Shown here: positions 1-4,722 of the stretch, piece after piece
Numbering within the stretch: the stretch's first letter is position 1
Layout of the letters: every line of letters starts with the position of its first letter
Assembly: GCA_011170385.1 (NCBI GenBank)
Contig: DUFE01000018.1
Span: 1-8,080 of the forward strand
Source of the DNA: Dehalococcoidia bacterium
GTDB lineage: Bacteria; Chloroflexota; Dehalococcoidia; Dehalococcoidales; W693
Direction: 5' to 3'
DNA: 8,080 nucleotides
Position numbers and translations under genes: made by a program
Notes under the pieces: model-generated
Database searches by the model: none
The model's input: only the letters and a program-made list of their open reading frames with translations
What the model was told of the DNA's origin: nothing

Positions 1-719
1 AGGCTGGTATTTAACGACCTTACTATGGTTTCGCCTAGGCTCTGGTTGATTACGGTCTCTAGAACAGGTCTCTCTGTTTTAAGTAGGTTTTCTCGAATCC
101 TGTCAAAGATAACCACTGTATTATTGACGCTATAGCCGATGACCGCCAGTATGCCGGTGATAAAAATCAGGTTGATTTCCCATCCCAGGATGCCGCTGAG
201 TATAGAGAATATTCCCAGTGCCACCAGCGTATCGTGTATCAGGGCGATGACGGCACAGGTACCATAGCGGAAGGGCTTGGGCATACGGCGGAAAGCCCAG
301 GTGATGTAGAGAAGTATACCGACGGCGGCAATGGCTACGGCAATGGCAGCCGTTCTTGCCGTCTGGCGGGCTATCACCGGGTCTATACTCTCGAAGCCGA
401 GTTCTTCGACTGTGCCGAGGTTTACCGTAAGATCTTCCTCCAGCTGTATCTTCTCCGGGGTGGTCAGCTCAGAGGTGCGGATTATAATATCACCCTCTCC
501 TGTAATCTGGACGATGGCTTTACCATGCCCCAGATTGCCCAGCTCTTGTTTCACTTCGGCGACTGTTACTTCCTGCTCGAAGTCCAGCGTCAATAGCGAG
601 CCGGAACTGAAATCGATGCCGGCTTTAAGCCCAAAGCCAGCCAGGGAGATGATGCCGATGAGAATCACCACCCCAGATATGAGAAAAAACCGAAACCGCT
701 TGCCTATGATGTCATACAT
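1..719 (-). CDS. secF: Protein translocase subunit SecF (3' end outside window)
   Basis: SecF forms a membrane complex with SecD that uses the proton-motive force to help pull exported proteins through SecYEG. The 239 visible codons read as a typical SecF: a first membrane segment at about residues 10-30, then the extracytoplasmic part beginning GIDFSSGSLL (the family usually has GIDFxGG, so one Gly is Ser here), a second membrane segment at about 123-141, and the membrane core with the signature GYSVNNTVVIFDRIREN at 195-211. The frame is open to base 1, so the last membrane segments lie outside the window. I chose the ATG at 719 because GGGGAG lies 5 bases upstream; the other ATG, at 715, meets a stop after two codons. 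The gene overlaps the end of secD by 8 bases, which suggests translational coupling. The identification is secure. Confidence 0.96.
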   Translation of the reverse strand, partial: MYDIIGKRFRFFLISGVVILIGIISLAGFGLKAGIDFSSGSLLTLDFEQEVTVAEVKQELGNLGHGKAIVQITGEGDIIIRTSELTTPEKIQLEEDLTVNLGTVEELGFESIDPVIARQTARTAAIAVAIAAVGILLYITWAFRRMPKPFRYGTCAVIALIHDTLVALGIFSILSGILGWEINLIFITGILAVIGYSVNNTVVIFDRIRENLLKTERPVLETVINQSLGETIVRSLNTS

Positions 720-2034
720 CTTTTCTCCCCAGCGAAGGGCTAAAGAAACTGGTTTTTTGGGCTATCTTTCTGCCGACAAAAAGGCGAAGGAGGGTTCGGG
801 TAACCACGATTGCGGTGAACATGCTCACGGCGACACCAATAAATAGTGTCAGGGCAAAGCCTTTAACCGATGCGCCGCCCACGACGCTGGTACCCACCCA
901 GTAAAGGATAATGCAGACGATAAATGTGGTTACATTGGAGTCCCTGATGGCGCTCCAGGCTCTCTTAAAACCGGCTTCTGTGGCGGCGCCGAGCGTCCGC
1001 CCTTTCTGCAGCTCCTCTTTCATACGTTCGAAAATAAGCACGTTGGCATCTACCGCCATGCCTATGGATAGAACAAAACCGCCGATACCTGCCAGGGTGA
1101 GGGTAACCGGTACCAGTTTGAACAGTGCCAGTATGATAGCCCCGTAGAAGACCAGAGCCAGAGAGGCGACTATGCCGGGTATGCGGTAGTATAAAACCAT
1201 AAAGAGCATAACCAGGAATATGCCGATGATTCCGGCTATAACGCTCAACCTGACGAAGTCGGCTCCCAGCGTCGGCGATGTGTTCTGCTCGTAGATTATC
1301 TCCAGCGAAACCGGCAACCGTCCGGCATTAAGCTGGCTGGAAAGCTCAGTAGCCTCGTTTATGCTCAAGCCTTCTATCTGTCCGCTGTCGGTGATCACTG
1401 CATTGACCTTTGGGGCGATGGGGTACCCGTCGTCTCCCAATAGCGGCTCATCACCCTCATATATCGCCAGTCGCTCACCCAGCAGGCGGGTGGTAATCTG
1501 CTCTGAAAGCTGGCTGCCTTCCTCGTTCCATTCGAAGATAAGGAATATACCGCCATAATCGTCCCTGGCGACATAGGTATTTTCCTTGAAGTAGCTGGAG
1601 GTCAGTGCCTTTTCCTCGCCGTTTATTGTGCCGGTAGCCGGTATCCATGCCTCCATTTCCTCGTCATATTCGCGGAACTCAAGCAGGGCGGTGCGACCCA
1701 GGCGTTCCTTTTGGGTATCGGTGATGCTTTCGCCGGGTATCTCTACCACGATACGGTCTTCACCTAACGGTGTTACAGAGGGCTCGGTGACGCCGAGGGG
1801 ATTGATGCGGTTCATAATAACCGCAATCACTCCCTCGATTACTTCCTTCTCCGTGCCCTCCTCTACTATGGAGAGGTCAGCTTTGTAGACCAGGCGTAAC
1901 CCGCCCTGAAGGTCCAGCCCTAGCAATATGTCCTTGCCGCCCAGCAGTCCCTTGTCAATCGGGATCACAACCAGTATAGCCAGCACAAATACCAACAGTA
2001 TTAGTATAACGACCGTCAGGTTCTTTCTATTCAT
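712..2034 (-). CDS. secD: Protein translocase subunit SecD
   Basis: SecD is the partner of SecF in the accessory Sec translocase complex. The 440-residue protein starts with a membrane segment at about residues 7-26, followed by the family motif LGLDLQGG at 38-45. The extracytoplasmic P1 region (about 55-255) comes next. The C-terminal membrane domain has about five segments between 263 and 415 and contains AVDANVLIFER at 327-337, the signature shared by SecD, SecF and RND transporters. At 440 residues it is clearly shorter than Escherichia coli SecD (about 615), mainly in the P1 region; compact SecD proteins are common outside the Proteobacteria. The ATG overlaps the stop of the upstream gene as ATGA. 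I see no strong Shine-Dalgarno site before it, so it probably relies on coupled translation. It ends 8 bases into secF. Confidence 0.97.
   Translation of the reverse strand: MNRKNLTVVILILLVFVLAILVVIPIDKGLLGGKDILLGLDLQGGLRLVYKADLSIVEEGTEKEVIEGVIAVIMNRINPLGVTEPSVTPLGEDRIVVEIPGESITDTQKERLGRTALLEFREYDEEMEAWIPATGTINGEEKALTSSYFKENTYVARDDYGGIFLIFEWNEEGSQLSEQITTRLLGERLAIYEGDEPLLGDDGYPIAPKVNAVITDSGQIEGLSINEATELSSQLNAGRLPVSLEIIYEQNTSPTLGADFVRLSVIAGIIGIFLVMLFMVLYYRIPGIVASLALVFYGAIILALFKLVPVTLTLAGIGGFVLSIGMAVDANVLIFERMKEELQKGRTLGAATEAGFKRAWSAIRDSNVTTFIVCIILYWVGTSVVGGASVKGFALTLFIGVAVSMFTAIVVTRTLLRLFVGRKIAQKTSFFSPSLGRKDV
725..730 (-). promoter_or_regulatory. Shine-Dalgarno site of secF
   Basis: On the minus strand GGGGAG lies 5 bases before the ATG at 719, inside the last codons of secD. 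It decides the secF start and shows that ribosomes can load, or reload after finishing secD, at this point. Confidence 0.75.
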
Positions 2035-3581
2035 AATCCGTCACTATTATTACCACCAGAGCCCGGTTTCTTACTGCCAAGCAACTTTTTTACATAAAGT
2101 ATAGCCTCTTCTCTTGTGGCGATTTCCGCCGAAGCCTGCGCCTCGCGTACCGCCTCTAACAGCTCCCCGATTTTTTGCCCTTGGGTAAGATTAAAGGTAT
2201 TCATTATATCATGACCGCTGATAATTTTGGGAGGGGCTGTTATATCCGCATGATTTTCGTGTTGTGTAATAATATACTCTACCAGGGCTGCATGCTGGTG
2301 CCAGTTGTTTATATCCAGGTTGGGACCCCTGGTAGCCAGGTGGTCGGCAAGGCTGAAGTAAAGGGTATCGATGGCTGCCTCTGTGGTATCGCGAAAGTAG
2401 CGGTAGATAGCCCTGCGCGAGGGCGGCTCGTTCTGGCAGGTCTGAATCGGGCGCAGGTGGTAACGCACCACCCCCGCTACCAGATTCGTCTCCCTGGTGC
2501 TGAATCGCAACCTCTCCAGTATATCGGTGGCTATGGCAGCACCCTTTTCGGCATGACCGAAAAAGCGTGTCTTACCCTGGTCGTCGATGGCTTTGGTCTG
2601 CGGTTTTGCTATATCGTGCAGTAGCGCTGCCAGCTTGAGTAGTGGACGGCGGGTACTTCCGCCACCGCCGACTTTACCGTTGAAATGTTTCTCTATATCT
2701 GCCGACCAGGGGACACAGTCCAAAATCCCCTTATCTGAGTACTCCCAGTTTCCATGCCTCAATACGAAATCGACAGCGTCCACCGCCTTAACGGAGTGAT
2801 TGAAAACGTCCCACTGATGCTCTCTGGGCTGCTCGACGCCCCTGGTTTGAGCCAGCTCCGGTATCATCGTCATTAGCAGTCCCAGGTCGTCCAGATAGAT
2901 AATAAAACGCCCGCTTTCGGTTGACGCCAGTAGCTTGAGCAATTCTTCCCTTACCCGCTCGCCGGCAACGCTGTTAATCAGGCAGCTGTGCTGCCGCATC
3001 AGGGTTTCGGTGTTAGGGTCGATAGTAAAGCCAAGTTCAGCTGCCAGACGCACTCCCCTCAAGAGACGCAGTGCGTCTGATTGAAAAACATCGTCTTCGA
3101 TAGCTCTTATAACCCTGTGGCGTATATCATCCAGGCCGCTGAACGGATCTATGAGCCCGGTGTCAACTATGCCTTTATTAATAATACTGCCAAGCGGGGA
3201 AGCCATAGCATCTATGGTGAAATCACGCCGTCCGAGATCCTGCTCGATGCCTTCGGTTATGGCGGAGAGGTCTATCTGCCACAGGACTTTTTCCCGGGTT
3301 GTGTTCTTAATTATCACCCGGCTTACACGATTTACGTCGTCTAATATGATGTGTCTGCCATCGAGGGCTGCTGCCAGCACAGATGCTATCTTCGGGGCAT
3401 CAGTAGAAATGGCGATATCGATATCGGCGGTATCCCTGTCCAGCAGGGCGTTGCGGATAAAACCGCCGACGATATAGCTCTGGATGCCGTGCTCGGTAAG
3501 GAAATCATTTATTCCGGTAAGCAGTGGCAACATTCCGGGCTTAATCGGTATCGCCGAACGTTTCTTACTCTCGGCTATCAT
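2031..3581 (-). CDS. tRNA nucleotidyltransferase / poly(A) polymerase family protein with HD domain
   Basis: A class II nucleotidyltransferase of the CCA-adding enzyme/poly(A) polymerase family, which adds nucleotides to RNA 3' ends, most likely CCA (or part of it) to tRNA. The 516 residues contain the head-domain motif VGGFIRNALL (38-47) and the two metal-binding aspartates of DID at 53-55. Next come RRDFTIDAMA (118-127), the DxxR nucleotide-selecting motif (D169, R172) in LRLLRGVRLAAELGF, and GERVREELLKLL (207-218). A second half resembles an HD phosphohydrolase: H262, then H322-D323 in LLHDIAKP, H343 and D413. The C-terminal part (about 452-500) with a REEA motif is typical of the HD-containing branch. 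A low-complexity stretch with four glycines (305-308) interrupts the HD domain. Whether it adds CCA, only CC or A, or poly(A) cannot be told from sequence, so I give no symbol. The first ATG is taken because a promoter ends directly before it; there is no Shine-Dalgarno site. It is the first gene of an operon with secD and secF. Confidence 0.92.
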   Translation of the reverse strand: MIAESKKRSAIPIKPGMLPLLTGINDFLTEHGIQSYIVGGFIRNALLDRDTADIDIAISTDAPKIASVLAAALDGRHIILDDVNRVSRVIIKNTTREKVLWQIDLSAITEGIEQDLGRRDFTIDAMASPLGSIINKGIVDTGLIDPFSGLDDIRHRVIRAIEDDVFQSDALRLLRGVRLAAELGFTIDPNTETLMRQHSCLINSVAGERVREELLKLLASTESGRFIIYLDDLGLLMTMIPELAQTRGVEQPREHQWDVFNHSVKAVDAVDFVLRHGNWEYSDKGILDCVPWSADIEKHFNGKVGGGGSTRRPLLKLAALLHDIAKPQTKAIDDQGKTRFFGHAEKGAAIATDILERLRFSTRETNLVAGVVRYHLRPIQTCQNEPPSRRAIYRYFRDTTEAAIDTLYFSLADHLATRGPNLDINNWHQHAALVEYIITQHENHADITAPPKIISGHDIMNTFNLTQGQKIGELLEAVREAQASAEIATREEAILYVKKLLGSKKPGSGGNNSDGL

Positions 3582-3591
3582 CTAGGATTAA

Positions 3592-3620
3592 ACTATACTC
3601 TAAAGGGATGTAATTATCAA
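3592..3620 (-). promoter_or_regulatory. Promoter of the nucleotidyltransferase-secD-secF operon
   Basis: On the minus strand TTGATA (3615-3620) and TATAGT (3592-3597) are separated by exactly 17 bases, a near-consensus sigma70-type pair. Transcription would start near 3585, only about 4 bases before the ATG at 3581. No Shine-Dalgarno site fits in so short a leader, and none is visible. The message is therefore predicted to be nearly leaderless. Confidence 0.75.
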
Positions 3621-3730
3621 GAAAGGCATTAACGGGCGAAGTTACCGATAGTGAGCTAAATGATAAGGCGATGCCGAGATAACAGCCAGGCTCTTCACCG
3701 TCTATCATATTGAAATAACAAGACACTAAT

Positions 3731-3750
3731 CAATCCGGAGCTTCGGATTG
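3731..3750. repeat. Inverted repeat between the XRE gene and the downstream operon
   Basis: CAATCCG and CGGATTG form 7-base perfect arms around a 6-base loop (GAGCTT). The hairpin lies 33 bases past the stop of the XRE gene and could end its transcript. No run of T follows on either strand, so it is not a classical intrinsic terminator. The rest of 3621-3782 shows no gene or other clear signal. Confidence 0.55.
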
Positions 3751-3782
3751 ACCTGTTGATATTCCGGTTGTTCCAGGCTGTT

Positions 3783-4175
3783 TCAGGGACCTTCTTTTGC
3801 CATTCCCTTAGCGATGCTCTTCAGCATAGAAAGGATGCCTATAACAGCCTGCTGTACTTCAATTGGCTCTTGGGCTAAAACCTTGGAAACATAAGGGTCT
3901 AACCTGCCGCCGCTGTAGCTTGCCCTTGACTCGGACACGGCATTGCTTTGGGGTGATAGGTAACCGGCAAGAGTGAATAGCTCGTCTTCTTCGAAACCCA
4001 TCGGTTTGGCGATCTTGCGTAAAATACGTGCCGAGGGAAAGCGCTCGCCTCTCTCTATGCGGCCAAGGTGGGAAGGGGATACGCCTGCCAGGTTAGCCAA
4101 TTCCTGCAATGTTAGCGGTATGGTAACCCTCTGTTGCCTTATTATTTCTCCTAGTCCATTTTTCACATTACTCAT
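3783..4175 (-). CDS. XRE-family helix-turn-helix transcriptional regulator
   Basis: A 130-residue DNA-binding protein. The Cro/C1-type helix-turn-helix fills about residues 7-70: LTLQELANLAGVSPSHLGRI (21-40) carries the positioning and recognition helices, and ERGERFPSARILRKIAKPMG (41-60) completes the five-helix fold. The tail (about 91-130) is predicted helical and may allow dimer formation; it has no ligand-binding domain that I recognise. A longer reading from a TTG at 4196 is possible, but that codon lies inside the promoter spacer, so I take the ATG at 4175, where transcription is predicted to begin. The gene is divergent from a second small HTH gene and follows its own promoter with a perfect inverted repeat on the -35 box, which suggests autorepression. 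Its target genes are unknown. Confidence 0.9.
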   Translation of the reverse strand: MSNVKNGLGEIIRQQRVTIPLTLQELANLAGVSPSHLGRIERGERFPSARILRKIAKPMGFEEDELFTLAGYLSPQSNAVSESRASYSGGRLDPYVSKVLAQEPIEVQQAVIGILSMLKSIAKGMAKEGP

Positions 4176-4181
4176 ATAAAT

Positions 4182-4210
4182 ATTGTATTTAGCCAAATGG
4201 CAAAAGTCAA
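4182..4210 (-). promoter_or_regulatory. Promoter of the XRE regulator gene
   Basis: On the minus strand TTGACT (4205-4210) and TACAAT (4182-4187) are 17 bases apart, close to the sigma70 consensus. Counting from the -10 box puts the transcription start on position 4175, the A of the ATG, so the message should be leaderless. The spacer contains the small dyad GCCA-TT-TGGC. Confidence 0.82.
4199..4208 (+). promoter_or_regulatory. GACAAAAGTC-like box 1
   Basis: GGCAAAAGTC differs in one base from the copy at 4412-4421. It overlaps the -35 box and spacer of the XRE promoter. Confidence 0.4.
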
Positions 4211-4222
4211 TAGGGTATTGAC
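4206..4222. promoter_or_regulatory. Perfect inverted repeat, probable operator on the XRE promoter
   Basis: GTCAATA and TATTGAC form perfect 7-base arms around GGG. The repeat covers five of the six bases of the -35 box of the XRE gene, so a protein bound here would block the polymerase. A further TATTGAC half-site lies at 4233-4239, 17 bases beyond the matching half of the repeat and in the same direction. The likely binder is the XRE protein itself, by position only. Confidence 0.65.
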
Positions 4223-4329
4223 GGATTATTTTTATTGACTGGAGTATTCTTAATAATCTGGTGTCTAATGAAGTGATGATTTAATTATTTATATAGCATA
4301 ACCGGTTAGATAAAAAGATTTCTTAATAT

Positions 4330-4339
4330 GACAAAAGGC
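4330..4339 (+). promoter_or_regulatory. GACAAAAGTC-like box 2
   Basis: GACAAAAGGC, followed by ATATAAT, lies midway between the two divergent promoters. The TATAAT at 4341-4346 has no good -35 box at 16-18 bases, so I treat the box, not the TATAAT, as the possible signal. Confidence 0.35.
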
Positions 4340-4380
4340 ATATAATGAGACAAAATTGGGAGAGTATTTACTTAAAAGAC

Positions 4381-4410
4381 TTGACAAATGACAATAATAA
4401 GGTCTATATT
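4381..4410 (+). promoter_or_regulatory. Promoter of the small HTH gene
   Basis: TTGACA (4381-4386), a perfect -35 box, is followed after 18 bases by TATATT (4405-4410). The start is predicted near 4417, leaving a leader of about 22 bases with a Shine-Dalgarno site. An upstream in-frame ATG at 4388 lies inside this promoter and cannot be the start of a message made from it. Confidence 0.8.
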
Positions 4411-4411
4411 A

Positions 4412-4421
4412 GACAAAAGTC
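4412..4421 (+). promoter_or_regulatory. GACAAAAGTC-like box 3
   Basis: GACAAAAGTC with GAC/GTC dyad ends covers the predicted transcription start (about 4417) of the small HTH gene. A protein bound here could block the start of transcription. Confidence 0.4.
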
Positions 4422-4426
4422 ATAAC

Positions 4427-4432
4427 AGGGGG
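4427..4432 (+). promoter_or_regulatory. Shine-Dalgarno site of the small HTH gene
   Basis: AGGGGG ends 6 bases before the ATG at 4439, the best spacing for that codon. The ATG at 4433 touches the site directly and is too close. Confidence 0.75.
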
Positions 4433-4438
4433 ATGATT

Positions 4439-4687
4439 ATGGCAAAGAACCTGATGGTACAGACGAAGGTCTTCTATCTTAGTTACCGGATTTATAGAAA
4501 CCTTTCCGAGCTGGCGAAAGCGATGGATATATCGGTAAGTCAGGTTTACCGGGTGAGAGAGGGGAAACGGCATATCAACCAGAAGTTCATCGTCGGTGCG
4601 GTCAGGGCTTTTCCGGACTACAGGCTGGACGAGCTATTTTATCTTGCTCCTGAAAAAACGGATAGCGTCATTTCCAGGGCGAAGTAG
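4439..4687 (+). CDS. Small helix-turn-helix DNA-binding protein
   Basis: An 82-residue protein made of little more than one DNA-binding domain. NLSELAKAMD (21-30) and SVSQVYRVREGKR (32-44) look like the first helix and recognition helix of a Cro/C1-like fold, and YRLDELFYL (61-69) resembles the closing segment of XRE domains. No other domain, signal peptide or membrane segment is visible. The start at 4439 is set by the Shine-Dalgarno site and by the promoter, which excludes the upstream ATG at 4388. It is divergent from the larger XRE gene and runs towards priA, whose stop lies 35 bases past its own; no clear terminator separates them. I recall similar short HTH proteins from Dehalococcoidia genomes but know of no function for them. 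Role in gene control is inferred from the fold. Confidence 0.85.
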   Translation: MAKNLMVQTKVFYLSYRIYRNLSELAKAMDISVSQVYRVREGKRHINQKFIVGAVRAFPDYRLDELFYLAPEKTDSVISRAK

Positions 4688-4722
4688 CTATCTCCATGCC
4701 ATAGCGGGTATCCTGGCGGTAT

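Noticed and set aside
305..308. CRISPR array or other tandem repeat anywhere in the window
   Set aside because: I saw no regularly spaced direct repeats on either strand; the coordinates here are only a placeholder within secF.
331..846. Long plus-strand open frame opposite secF and secD
   Set aside because: It is antisense to two clear coding sequences, and its product shows no recognisable domain.
3678..3780. AACAGCCAGG and CCAGGCTGTT as ends of a mobile element
   Set aside because: The arms are only 10 bases with a mismatch, about 90 bases apart, and no transposase or target duplication is seen.
4341..4346. TATAAT as another promoter on the plus strand
   Set aside because: No sequence close to TTGACA lies 16-18 bases upstream, and a better promoter is found 40 bases downstream.
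4388..4438. Longer start (ATG at 4388) for the small HTH gene
   Set aside because: The ATG lies between the -35 and -10 boxes of the promoter, and a good Shine-Dalgarno site fits the ATG at 4439 instead.
4688..4722. Terminator between the convergent small HTH gene and priA
   Set aside because: No stable stem with a T-run on either strand is visible in the 35 bases.
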